Part shown: in pieces, positions 35,842-48,600 of the stretch
Numbering within the stretch: the stretch's first letter is position 1
Layout of the letters: each line of letters starts with the position of its first letter
From: Pomacea canaliculata
Taxonomy: Eukaryota; Mollusca; Gastropoda; Architaenioglossa; Ampullariidae
Length of the DNA: 64,000 nt
Reading direction: 5' to 3'
Assembly: GCF_003073045.1 (NCBI RefSeq)
Contig: NC_037596.1
Location: 13,947,950-14,011,949, forward strand
Position numbers and translations under genes: made by a program
The notes under the pieces: model-generated
What the model was told of the DNA's origin: nothing
What the model saw: only the letters and a program-made list of their open reading frames with translations
Database searches by the model: none

Positions 35842-38235
35842 CTTTGAAGAGCACTGTTAAGGGGGACAATCCATGTACACTTAGATTTGCTAACCTTCAA
35901 AGATGATTTTCGAAAAAACATGTAATTTTACTATTTCAAATCGTTTGCAGAATACTTAAGGCCTTTAATCATTAAACTTCCTCGAATTTTTTTTTACTGG
36001 TACTTCTTTAATTTTTATCACACTTTTAATTTTTCTGAAGCAAGAAAAATGTCAAGGCTTTTTAGAAGTAAAACCTTCAACCCAAGAGGTTCAACCATAC
36101 AGATTCATGGTTCAACTTTGGTTCATTCTCAAGGATGATGATGAAGTATGAAATGTTGCGGAAACAAATACGGAGCTTAGGGCACACATGAAAGGACTTG
36201 CATGAAAAAAAAAAATTTTCAACAGTTGTTTTATTTTTGCATGCACAATGTTAAACAATATTTTATGAGATTCATGCTCACGGTCAAACATTTATTAGAT
36301 TCACAATTACCCAGATTAGCCAGGCCTGACGAGATTGGGTGGGGGGAACAAGTGGATCTGATGTACCTGTACCTGCGAAAGGGCCAGCCTTGGTCTGGAT
36401 ATTTTCCCTTTTGCCTTTTAAAGGAAGGTTGAAGCAACATTCTTTACTCTGGGGATTTTTGTCCTATGGAGCGGGTTCTACAACTTTGATCCTTTAATGT
36501 CTTTTTTCCACATTTCCTGACCACTCGCATAAACAACTCTATGTAAAAGTAGTAATGTAGCCAGAGAGATCATCTACCCGGGGCCTGTGCTGGCTCTCAG
36601 TTGCCCTGGTTGTAGCTACTAATTAAAGCACAAATTTGTATTACTGGCAGACAATTTTTTTCCAGTTAACTTCTAAACGAGGCAGGTGTGTAGAAAGCTT
36701 CCAGTTTAGTCACATTCATTGTTAAGGCTCACTGAGCTTAACAGCGAAGAACTTCACACGAGGCTAAGTGTTGGTCTCGGCAGACAGACAGCAATCCACC
36801 TATACGCATCCATGATTAAAGTGTGGCGCCATTGACACAAAATGCACAACATGCCTGCATCAATAAAGTATCAAAAACAGAAGAAAACAAATGCACAGAT
36901 AATTTAATTGCTTAAAACTTATCTAGTAATAACTGTAGGTAATCTTGGCTGCATGTGTTATATGTACATACGCACATATATTTTTGTACGGTGTGTTATC
37001 ACTAATTCTTACACTACATTTGTTACACTTGTTAGTGGCCTTAAAAGATAACATAATCCCCCATATATGCTTAGCCAGCTATAACAAAATATGACCATTC
37101 TTATTTTGAGCCCAAAAGTGTTTTTCTGTTGTACTTCAACAAGTCTCAATCCCTTGCACTATTTTAACTAACCTGATACATGGTATGATTGTAGAGAGCT
37201 CAAATTCATCTATTTTATTACAACCACATGAACAAAAGTAACAGATTTAATTAGATCTGTAAATTCTTGCTGTGTCCATCTTTAATAACACAATGTGAGA
37301 AAGCTTAAACACCAATTTCAGTACTGCTGCAGACAGCAAAGTGTTAGCTTTTGTATGTACCAAGCTTTCCTCCCAACCTGGCTTTACCTCTACCCACATG
37401 ACAAGTAATCGTACAGGTCAAGGGACTTAACTTCCCTGTCCCAGCTGAATGGCTTGTTTGTGCATTGTCTTTCTACTTCTTTATCACAAAGACTGATTCT
37501 TTTGGAAAGGACTGAAGATGGTTCACATTCTTGAAACATTTTCTTGGACGGACATCATCACAAACTTTTGTGTTTGAAGTGGCACAATCTTCCCAATGTT
37601 GTGAGTCTACAAGAAATCACCACCTCAGAAACCGAAATATCCTATCTGGTGGTAGTGTCAACTGCTACATCATATGACCAGATACAGAGAAATCTCCTGT
37701 CCCATTCATCTTCAGAGCATTGTCAATTTGGTTATTTGCTGCTAGTGCTTGGAAATGCTGAAACAAAATTTAACACTGACTTAATGATCTTGGTAACTAT
37801 GCATAATGTATGTAAATAAGAATAAGAATTTTGAGTAAATATGCTGAAAACAAAGAGTATCCTCCCTGTTACATCCAAATTATAATGTGAAAATGGCAAT
37901 GTGGTCTGAGGAGAAATGTTTACTATCACTGTGGGAGAATTACACAAGTAAATTAACCAAGCCCTCCCTCTCTCACCTCACCCACATCTTTTCTCGTCTC
38001 TCTGCATCCTCGAGTAATATGACTAAGGTAACTGTAGTAGATAACTATTGTTTCATCAATGTTTTCTCTGTATGGATGATGTCACATTGCAAAGAATTTG
38101 CAATTGGGCTTGCTGCATGTGAGGAGAACAGTGTTACAAAGCTACATTGCAAGCCAAATCTTGCATGCACAAACCTTTCAAATATTGCAACGTGAGAATG
38201 TAAAGTATACATATATAAGTAGCTACGTTTGATCA
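35842..38235. other. Spacer between IFT46 and the selenoprotein gene
   Basis: It contains the upstream region of the selenoprotein gene, one copy of the ~190-bp dispersed repeat (minus strand, about 36645-36820), and whatever 3' UTR IFT46 has. I searched it for a C-terminal IFT46 exon and for a further peroxiredoxin exon and found nothing convincing. Confidence 0.4.
36645..36820 (-). repeat. Dispersed ~190-bp repeat, copy 2
   Basis: Reverse-complement match to about 853-1045. Shared blocks include gtataggtggattgctgtct, agaccaac, gtgactaaac, ggaagctttc and ccagtaatacaa. It lies roughly 0.8-1 kb upstream of the start codon of the selenoprotein gene. The family is unknown to me. Confidence 0.6.
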
Positions 38236-41200
38236 TCATGTCTTGTAACATACCTGAGAGTTCTTGAACTCTGAATAAAGTGTGAATAAAACGTGGAGTG
38301 CCTGGATTTTTTCATTGTGATGAGATAAGCCCTTGTATATTGGAATGTCCAATATGGCTGCAAGGTAAAGCAAAAACAGATGAAAGAATATAGCAATGCA
38401 CTTTTATACAAAACTGTCACCTTCAAGAACACAAGTACACACAAACAGATCCACACAAACACACATACAGTTAGACCATAGTAGAATGCATATGAGTTTT
38501 TATTTGACATATTTATACATTTTTACATATATATATATAGATACTTACAGCAGATAATTTCTGTAAACTGTGCAAGATCACAGTCCAGTTCTGCAGTAGG
38601 AAGTGATACCTGAAAATCATGACAGAAACTAATTAACTCAGCAGGAGTGCACATGCATTAAAGACAACTTAGTTTAACGAGTGTTCCAGGAGCATAAAAT
38701 TTTTATTCATTTAACCATATGAATCAACAGAAACAACCTCAGTACCTCCTTCAGCAGATCTTCAAATTCTGGTGGCCACTCCTGCATTAAGGTTTCCACA
38801 TCTGGCATATTCCTACAAAATGAATGGTACACAAGGATAACAATCTTTTTAAAATGTTTCTCTTGTTACAGCAAAGAAGTAAAAAGTAGAGTTCCCATCT
38901 TCTGCCATTACTAGAACTGCTATCAGACATAGCTATATGTGCTATGACTACCAGCAAAAAACATCCCTCTCACCTTGAATAGTGCACATTTGGAGGTGGC
39001 TTGGATCTATGAAGATTGCGGATGCTTTCAATCCAACTTTCAATAGCTTTGGGATTCTTTTCTGCTTTTTCCAGGCGTTTGACTACCTGCAACATTCTGG
39101 GGCTATGTCAGTGCTGAGAAGTCTATGACCCTTTAACTGTTTACAGGTGATCATATTTTTTAAAGTCTCTTCGAAAAAACATTTATAGGCAGTTAAGATT
39201 TCAATAGTTTATTCTTAAATGGTAAATTCCAAGGATTTGAAATGATGAGCAACAACATCCACTTGTCCTACACAAGGCTAAAGATACAAAAGTTTTTAAA
39301 ACTTGCATGAAATGAGCTTATTGTTTCTACATTTGGGATATCTCTCTTATTCTGATGATGACAGAGTGACGATAACCATTAAATGAAACATTTTCTCCAA
39401 AGGCTGTAAACTAGCTGTACAAATAAACAGGCAGTCACATACCAGAGCCTTGGCAGTGGTCTGCTTTGAGATTGCTCTCAACTGAAGATCAAGGACTGTA
39501 GGGTCAGACTGCTTTGCACATGGCTCATCAAGAACAGTCAGACCCAATGTGTCTGGTTTGTTGTCAGGGCGTGGGATCTAATGCAGCATACAAGAACAAA
39601 TTAATGCATATGTAACAACCACCTCACATTCACTCACACATACACACAAACAATTTCGACTAAAATGCACCAAAATTCATCAACATAACTCACACTTAAA
39701 AAACATAAATAGGGTTGACAAACCTTAACAAAGGCATCAATATCCCCTACAGAAGGAATGAAGTCAGGTATAAATGGCTTAAGTTTGTGTTCCAGCTCTA
39801 TGGACTGTGGTGTATACCTGTGAATTACAAATGATGTAGTTTCATTATTATGCCTGTGTACAACAACCTATGAACCCATTAGGCTGTTTTTATTTCAAGT
39901 TCAGTTAATGACTATAGCTTTGATAACATTTTACTCTAACACTTAAGTAGTCATGATGATCTACCATCCTCAACAATAATAATAAGTGTAAGCAAATATT
40001 CCCAACCAATAGAGGGATGGGTGTTTCTGGTGCTACAAAAAAAAAAAAAAAAAATCATCACTTGCAAAAGCCTTAATTCCACTAATCAGTATTCCATATA
40101 TTCAAATGTACACAGCAACTGATAAAAAAAGAGCGAGAGGGAGTCTCTAGTCATTATACCATGAGTGCCACTATATCTTGTAGTTAAGGATGAGAGGTAT
40201 TGATGAGAGGTCAGTCTGCTTCACCTATGTATAATAAATAATTAACCTTGTGATGTACTGGAAAAGTTCTTTGATCTCTGCAGACACTGAAAGATTCTCA
40301 AACTCTGCTGGATCATAGGCTCTGAAATAAAATATCAAATCAAATCAAATCAAATCAGACTTTATTGTCTGTCAAGGATACCCAAGACAGAAATTTGTCT
40401 TTTGCTCACAAGGGCAGGCATACATACACAGACATTTAATACACACAGTTAGGAGTAAAGATACATTGTCATGGTAGGTTATTATATATGAAATATACGA
40501 AACACATATAAATCTCATCACATACTTTTTATCTTACTATTATAAAGACCCATAAAAATTATCCCCCTTATCATGCTTGTCTTAGAGCTATAAACAAATA
40601 AAGAGATAAATGGCACCTTCTTGGATTTTTTACAATATGCCATATAAAGGACTCCTGAAAACTAGTTCTTGATTAATGTGAGGTGACCTAAACAGAACTT
40701 AACATATTTAACAACCCCTCCACAATTCCACCCCTCTCCCCCCAAAAAATTTTATGTATATGCAAAATCAAAAGAATACATTTTCAAATTAGTGCTTACC
40801 CTTCCACTTGAGCACGATCTTCATCATCATCATCATCATCGTCATCATCACTTTCTTCACTTTGGTCATCATCTTCCTCTTCTGAGTTGAACTGTTTAGT
40901 CTGTGTTGGTGGCTTTCGTGGAAGGTCATTGCGCATTAAAGGTGTAGGTTTCATCTTTCAAATAGATATATATTACTTTAAACATATATTTCTATCTATA
41001 AGAATAGCTTTACATACGTGTAGACTAACACAAATACATGCATGCAACTTTCAATTAATAGTTTTTCTAACATATATTTTTAAAAGCAGCCATAAGCACC
41101 TCGAGGAGTAACAGGGAATAAACAATATTTTCAATATTGAGCAAACTATTTGTTTTAGAGACAATAAAAAATTGTCAAAAGAGATATAAAGGCTATTTCA

Positions 41201-44200
41201 CAGGCATTAACTTTTTATAGCCCTAACTTGAATAATCCTTCACGGGAAATATATTAAAAAGTGATGTAGTGTTAAAAAAATAGCTCATTAAACCTTTGAA
41301 TGCTTTTACTTTTCTTTGGTGAAAAAAAAAATCATAAGTTACATAAGCACACCCACAAAACACCAGCAAACACTGGCATTTCTAAAGGTTAACAATGAAG
41401 TTATAAAGACAAACAAAACAGACAAAAAACAAAACCAAAAAGATTGGAAGACAACAACACTTGAATACTTGCTGTAACTTCCTCTTCCCCTGATCCATTC
41501 TAATGAACCCTCCCAAAAATAATCTAAACTCCCTAACACATCTAACACTCTGACACACCTGCTTAACTTTCTTGTCATCCTCATATGGATCATCCTCCCA
41601 CTATCATCATCTGTCAGTCCTCCTTGTGGTGGACTGTCACCACGAGAACGTCCTTGATCTGTTTACCACAGACACACAATGCACAATGCAAAAAATGGCA
41701 AATGATTTTATCATGACTATCATACAAAATAAAACCCTCCTGATATTCTGATGACTCTGTAAATTTTGCTTAACTTTTTTACTTGTTTATGAAGAGATTC
41801 TTGGGGAATGCTGCTTTTTGGTAAAACAGTACCCACATTAATGAAAGAACATAAGCATAGATCTTTCATCGTCTCCCCTTGCGTTTAAACAGGTTTAGTC
41901 TCTAAGTGAAAAACACTACTCATGATTTTGGTAAAAGTGCTAAAAGACTCATTTGTTCATAGGATGCTGGAATACTGAATAACTTGAAACAAAAGTATTT
42001 TAGTTTCAGAATTAAAATATATTCCACAATAAGACATTTGCCTGATTAAATCAGAAATAGGAATCACAAATGGATGCAATATGAAACATATTTACAAGCA
42101 TCCCCCAATCAATCCTATCACCAGTTTAATAGCTAAACAAAGTCATATTTACACATAAAGATTTTAAAGGCTTACCTGCCATCAAACACATGCATAACAA
42201 AATAATAATTAGATTTAATTCCAAGCAGATGACTGAAGGCCATTACGAATCAAAAACAAACTATGCCCAAATACAATTTACCACTGTTGATGATTTGTTA
42301 AGAAAAGTTGTTATAACTTTCGATAGATTTTTTTTCCAGAAAAGCACTTGTGAATTGATCACAATTCACAAACTGTCTAAAAGATATGATGTCACTAATT
42401 TGGTCCTCCGAGGCTGGTCAATATGCACTGAAAAGTGCAGTCTGGCCAGGAGTTGCCATAACAGCAATCTTATTCAAGTAACACTAAGTAAACAAGAGCT
42501 AATGGCTTCTCCATGATGACAATGTCAATGCTCAAAATCTCATGACATTTCTCACTCTTTTGAAATCAGTAGCTTACAATGAACATACCCCAGTCATTTC
42601 AAAATAGTTTTGACTTAAAATCACTGCATATTTCTCTAGCCACACAGTTAAGCCACAGCTACATGAATAAATTTTGACACCCAAGCATGCATCACAACAG
42701 CCAACACCAATCATCAGCTAAATTGTCCATCAGATGGACAAAATTTTTCATCTACTGCTGAAGTTCTCAAAATAAATGTAAACTGCAAAACTGTAGATGA
42801 CTATACATTTTTTTCTTTTTAACATATAATGCTGCATACATTAAAAAAAATACATTTGCTCTTTCTCTCTCACACACACACATATATATAAGTGATATTT
42901 ATAAATATATGTGTAGACATTAATATTTACAAAAGTACATTTTTATTTTAAACTTCTTAGTGTTAGCCCCAAGCATTACTCAGGCATGGAATTGTGTAGA
43001 ACTGGTTAACCTCCAACTATTACTAGGACTTGGAATTTTACATAAAAATTGTTAAGATTGATGATTAACCTCATTTGACCCAGATGCAATGTTAAGACCA
43101 CGGACTGCTTATTTTTTACATCAATTATAATCCAAAGTTGGGTTAAATGCCAAGGAGGTGAATGTGACAGGCACATGGTCTACTTTTTTTTGGCCCCATA
43201 ACCTGTAGATGTAAATGTGCAAAAGCAGACAACACCAAAAAAGAGACTGCCATAATTCATGCTCTGACTAGCCTGTGATTTTGGCTGCCAGTTGTATACA
43301 ACAAGCACAACCTGGCAATAAATCTCCAGACATTAACTGATGATGACTTCATCCATATAATAAATAAAGGACAGCAGTTTCGGATGCTTCTGAAAGTCTG
43401 AAGCTAAACACATCACAGTGACTTTTAGAACTACAAGCAAGACAAAGTCTGTAAATGACCACAAAGTCTGTCTGATAGCTTAGTATGTCAGATAATCATA
43501 ATGGATGCAGAGATGCATTTATGCACTATTATTGATTTATATTAGAATGACATAAAACTTTAAGTACTCTGAAGGTATGTATCTAAAACAGGCACTGAGT
43601 ATTAAGTAAGTGCAAGGTAGACAATGAAATATACTACTTCTGTCTTCTAAATCATGCAATAGAAAGGTAACAGTTATGACAATATAGCATGCTGGTGGTT
43701 GTGCACAAATAATGGTTCATACTATATTAAGGTGGACTATTTCTTCACCTTTTCTGCTTTGATTTTCTTTAAGCAGGGCCTGGCGTGCTTTGGCTTCGAA
43801 TAAAGAGAACAGAAGAGACATGAAAAAGGTAATCCTACAGGAACCATTTGTATAGCAAACATTAATTAAACATGTGTGTACATGTGTGCATATGCATATA
43901 TTATATACACATGTACATATGCACACATTGTGTGCATTTATGACAATACATGCATATGTACTTACCAAATATAATGCATGTATCTAAATTTTTGTGCACA
44001 TGCATGTTTGATGACTAAATATAAAGACACAAACAAAACCCTCCATACAAAAACACCATCTTTAAAAAGCTGTTTTCCTTTACATATGGAAGAGAGTTAT
44101 GAACAATCACTGGTGTTTGTCACAATGCTGTTGGAACTGTTTAGGATGGAAAAAGATCCTCATGCAAGCTTACAAATTTCTTACGCTCACCAGGTGGGTT

Positions 44201-44884
44201 TGCAACACGAGGTGTAGGAGAATAAGTACTGGCTATTTCTTCCGCGTCTGGAACTTCTAAAGATTCATCATAGGGTTGGTTCTGATGAAGCCGAGCCTGA
44301 AAAATTAACACATCCAAAACAGAAACGACAATCTCGCTTTGCAATTACAATATTTAGTGGGGTTGATGCAGATTTTAAAATAATACTATTGTTATTCATA
44401 CATCTATATTGGCTAGAAATACCATTACAAACTTAAGGAGACTATAATGATAATAATTTCTGGAATTGTTGATGGTGTATAAACTTTTCGCGCTATATTT
44501 ACACCTATTCAAAAGCTGACATTAATTTTATGTATTAGTACACTTTTAGCGTTTTCTGTATAATTATATTATACCCAAGTATTTTTCTTTGTACTTAAAG
44601 AGTAAGAGGGCGAGAGAAAAAAAGAGAGATAACGGAATTGTGGAGAGAAACGGAAAAGACACTAACTAGAGTCCTCGGGTTTACTCTAAAGCGTCAGTCT
44701 CTACGACCGTAGCAACCACGCTTTGAGATCAACACTTGAGTCACACTCTATTTCTACACTCTGAGAAAAGTATATATATTGTCGAATTAAAGTACTGGTT
44801 ATTATTTACATTATTAAAATTAATGTAACAAGCTATCTTTGATAAAAACATCTTTACTCGTTCATCTTCGTCTGGAGAATCCAT
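38236..44884 (-). CDS. IFT46: Intraflagellar transport protein 46 (IFT-B core subunit)
   Basis: Twelve exons: 44884-44858, 44296-44191, 43793-43749, 41658-41559, 40954-40800, 40321-40247, 39817-39724, 39577-39443, 39086-38974, 38812-38746, 38609-38549 and 38357-38254. Diagnostic stretches are YDESLEVPDAEEIASTYSP, an acidic run of eight D near residue 130, NLSVSAEIKELFQYIT, HKLKPFIPDFIPSVGDIDAF, EKNPKAIESWIESIRNLHRS, MPDVETLMQEWPPEFEDLL and IQALHVLFTLYSEFKNSQ, all in the order known from animal IFT46. The protein is a peripheral IFT-B core subunit needed for anterograde transport and outer-arm dynein cargo in cilia. Exon 41658-41559 is open in two frames split at a GGG run (41597-41599); one extra G would restore both the frame and the phase with the next exon. 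The C-terminus is uncertain: without a further exon, frame 38253-38236 adds VCYKT and a stop, but the sequence after FKNSQ is also a good donor (gtatgt). The 45-bp third exon is in phase but weakly supported. Confidence 0.92.
40327..40456 (-). mobile_element. Retroposon 3' end with ATTTG tail abutting an IFT46 splice acceptor
   Basis: The reverse complement reads actgtgtgtattaaatgtct ... gacaataaagtctg and ends in (ATTTG)4, matching the element nested at 13545-13815. Its T-rich tail ends only a few bases before the acceptor of IFT46 exon 40321-40247 (tattttatttcag), so the element sits in the gene's sense orientation and supplies much of the polypyrimidine region. The upstream border is truncated or too diverged to place. 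Confidence 0.7.
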
Positions 44885-45667
44885 TTTCCTTTCTGGCGAC
44901 TCTATGGCACGTACGCTTTAGCAGAGCTGATAGATTGTTTACGCATATGTCTTTATTATTTTATCTGGATTAAACAATGCATTTCAGTTAACAAAATTAT
45001 TTCTAAGGTTCATATTTTTATAACTTTCTGTGATTGTAAAGAATTACGAAAAAAATGCTTGACTTTCTTTCCTATAGAGCTCTGGGTTCAGATCTCGTCT
45101 CGGGCATGCTGTTCTTTCTCTGCATATGGCATCTGTTTGCACGGCTTGCCGCGATAAAGCCATAGTTACTGGCTCTGTGTAAATGTGGTATCACATTCCT
45201 TGATCTACAGCTTCCATGATTTCTAGACGTAGAGGATAATTAATAGAACATCTAACATTTAAAAAAAAAATAAATAAAAGAACATATCTGATAAGTACAT
45301 GAATACATTAAATGACAGTGTCAACGTACACACGTCAGCATACACCGCTCTGTTCCTTTATTTGTACACTAACTTTTAAGCGTATATTTTATAAATCAAT
45401 CTTTATTACATGTTCGCTTTCTGATGGAGCACGTATCTTCTTATTATCAACTTGTTAAAATATTTAAATTTGTCAGGCTTTTTGCTAACACACCAATAGC
45501 TTTCACTACACACCAATTCAATTTTTCGAATGTTACACCACGGACAAGTATACATAATTTGTAAATATATAGATTAATATTATTAATACGAGTTCGTGAT
45601 TACATAGACTAGGGGAGACAAGTATAGCCTTCAAGGGGGATAACTCTCGTATATGATAACGTCCAAA
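44885..45667. promoter_or_regulatory. Head-to-head promoter interval of IFT46 and PSMD9
   Basis: The two start codons are 783 bp apart and diverge, so this interval should hold both core promoters. It contains a truncated SINE (about 45080-45195). No TATA box in a convincing position was recognised. An RFX X-box-like sequence, ACGACCGTAGCAAC, lies just downstream, in IFT46 intron 1 (44703-44716), with one good half-site (AGCAAC) and one poor one; RFX control of IFT genes is well known in animals. Confidence 0.5.
45080..45195 (+). mobile_element. tRNA-derived SINE, truncated copy 2
   Basis: It begins at the B-box (GGTTCAGATCTCG) and keeps gcatgctgttctttctctgc, atggcatctgtttgc and ctggctctgtgtaaa. 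It lacks the A-box head and the distal body present in copies 1 and 3, and lies inside the IFT46/PSMD9 promoter interval. Confidence 0.65.
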
Positions 45668-48600
45668 ATGGCGTCAGAACATATGAAGGTTTTGATACAG
45701 AAGAAAGATGCTATTGAAAGTGAAATAAAAGAGATGAGCGATGTTCTTGAATCTGTAAGTGGGATTAGATGAAAATCTTGATTAGTTCATAAGGCATAAA
45801 CAGCATTTGCATGTAAATATAAAGAAGATATCACGGACACAAATTGTTTGAACATATCAATAGAATTCGAATATGATATGGCATAGTTAATTACTGATAG
45901 CTGATACACAAAGGAGGGGTAGAGTAATTATTTTACTTGTTTAAGTGAGTCTGTATTCTTTTAATATATGTCGTCATTGTATATTCTTGAGGTGCGACAT
46001 GTTCTTAAACTTATCTTTCTCACAGAAATATTGAAAACCCCTGTATACTTATAGATGAAGGCAGACGCTAACATCCTTTAAAAGAAGTAGACTAGAACCT
46101 TTACACCTAAATTTACCGAAAGAGCGGTACGCAATCTGAAGGGAGGGAGGGAAGTGACTTGACACTGACTACGTCCCAGCTGAGCTGCTCAAGCAGGGTG
46201 GGAGTGGTGGGCTGTCATTGCACTGCCAGAAAGGAAATGAAAAGAATAGTGAAATCATTAGTCATATCCCATTTAATAAAAAAAGGAAACAGCAAACGTT
46301 GCCAGAACTACAGAGCAATAAGTCTAATTAACCACCCGATCACGTGAAAGTAATGGGGAATTGCATTTGCACCATAACTGAGGAACTGCTAGCAGAACAC
46401 GCTGGCCTCATACCAGGTAGGAGCACAATGAGCAGATCTTCATCTGTCACATCCTAATAAAAAAGCACTTCAGCATCACCAAGACCTCTGTCACAACTTC
46501 ATAGACTTTTTTTAAAATGGCTTCTAACAGATGCAGCATCAAAGAGAATCTTATTGAAATCACTGAAGCACTGAATAAGAGCTAATCGAATGTAGTACTG
46601 CTGGGTAACCAAGAGCTTTTGTTTACACAACAGTAGATTTTAGCTAAGGGTCTTCTATCACCTGTGCTGTTCAACATCTTTTTGGAGAATATCATGTGTG
46701 AAACCATGACTGTTGCACTTCTATATACATCATTATTTACATCAGTGTGAGGCCAATTTGCAACCTATGCTTTACAGGCGACATCAGTCTGATTACAGGC
46801 AGTGACAGAGAACTGCAACAAACTGACAGTTCAAACATATATGGAATGGAGATCTTCACTAATAAGAGTAAATTCATGGTCACTGGCAATAGCAAAGCAG
46901 ATATCTACATGAACAGAGTACGACTCAAAGAGATGAACAGTTTCTAGTGCTTGCGAACCACCCTTTCCAAAGACGGCAGCTCTGACAGATGTTCACATCA
47001 GGATCACGACAACAACAGCAGCAACAGCTAGGCTGCACAGGATCTGGCATAACACCAGGTTTACCACGATGTAAAATCTGTACAGGTCTCGGGTCCTAAT
47101 CCTGAGATGAAAATCAAGGCATTCAAGAATAAGAGTGTGAGAATGCCCTTGTAAGGGCCCATCACACCAATGACTGTATGAAGCATGGTTGCAGACACCA
47201 GGAACCCATACTTGCAAGTCAAGTGGCATATTCTGATCAGTTTGGGCTGTGTGACCCACTATAACATGCAGTTGAAGGCTGTCTTTCAGGGAACCCTGGA
47301 GAGGGGTTATCCCAGTGGCACAATGGTTAGCACCTGCCACCAATACAGTGAAGATTGGATGTCCTGGGTTCAGATCTCCTGGAATGCTGTTCTTTCTCTG
47401 TATGTGACATCTGTTTACAGGGCTGGCTGCCTTGCAATGATATAGCCTTTGTTGCTGGCTCAGCGTAAAACATTAATTTCCCCCCTACTTCCACGTTGGA
47501 AAGGAGTTGATGCCATGGTACCCAGAGAAAGAACTAACTTACAAATGTGAAAGATTGGACATGTCCTGTGCAGGACTTGCTCTATCACCCAAGACAGGCC
47601 TGAGTGCCAGGCATTATCAGCTACCACATCTATTTTATTCTCCCAGACCTCCCCAACAACCAGTACCAGTCAAAGGACGAATGAGTGACTGAATGACTGG
47701 CTCACTGAATGCAACCAGACACTTAAAGTAGCTAAGAAGTGCGAGCTGATTTATATCACAACTGCATTCATCATTTACAGCAAAAGGGTGTGGGGATGAA
47801 AGGACCTCTTGTGGATGCTGAAGGTTATCCAAGAGCAGACATAGACATCTTTAGTGTCCGCCATGCACGTCACAGAATTGCATGTAAGATTCTATCATTG
47901 ACTACTGTCTTGGCTGAACTCTTTGGTCTGTGACAAGCACCAATCAATGATCTCTTCACAAATAAACATCCTTTATATTTCTACCTCTGTAAAATTACAT
48001 TCTGTAAGTTTGAATTCATGCCAAGAAAAATTGTTGGGGGAATGTGATTTTTAGAGTGCACAATTTCACTGCATAAGGTTCCTGGTTACGACTCATGGGT
48101 AACATTTATCAGATAACGTCAAAGGTTCTGCCTTCTATGTATTTCATGCCCTGGTTAACATAAACTAACTACAGCTCACTGCAATTATGACCATTGGGTT
48201 GTGAGACCTGTCACCTTTTCTTATGTCGGTTAAATACAAAGGTTATGGTAACTTCATGCCTTGCTTAAACTTTTGTGCTGTCAGGCCTGCAAACTGATCA
48301 CACAAACGTGATGAAGGAGATAGAGGAGGAGCTGCATCGCATTCACCTCCAGGTCCGACAACAGAGAGGCCATGAGGAGATGCCAATGGAGGTGTCCCCA
48401 GCTGTGTCGCCAAGCAACCAGGCCCAACCCTTTGCCAGAATAGACAGAGTTGATGCTACTTCTCCAGCAGCTGTCGGGGTCTGTACAATAGATCATTACA
48501 TTGACATTGCCTGCTGTACAGGTGTGAAGCTTCTATTGGGCTCATCTTCACAAACATATATTCTATTTCATGTGGAATTATTAATTTTCTTTTAATTTTA

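Noticed and set aside
38045-38112. Possible last exon of IFT46 after an acceptor at 38113
   Set aside because: The in-phase reading (QAQLQILCNV) shows no resemblance to the IFT46 C-terminus, so it was not added to the gene model.
40820-40860. A TCA/TCG trinucleotide run
   Set aside because: It encodes the acidic Asp run typical of the IFT46 N-terminal region, so it is coding sequence rather than a free microsatellite.
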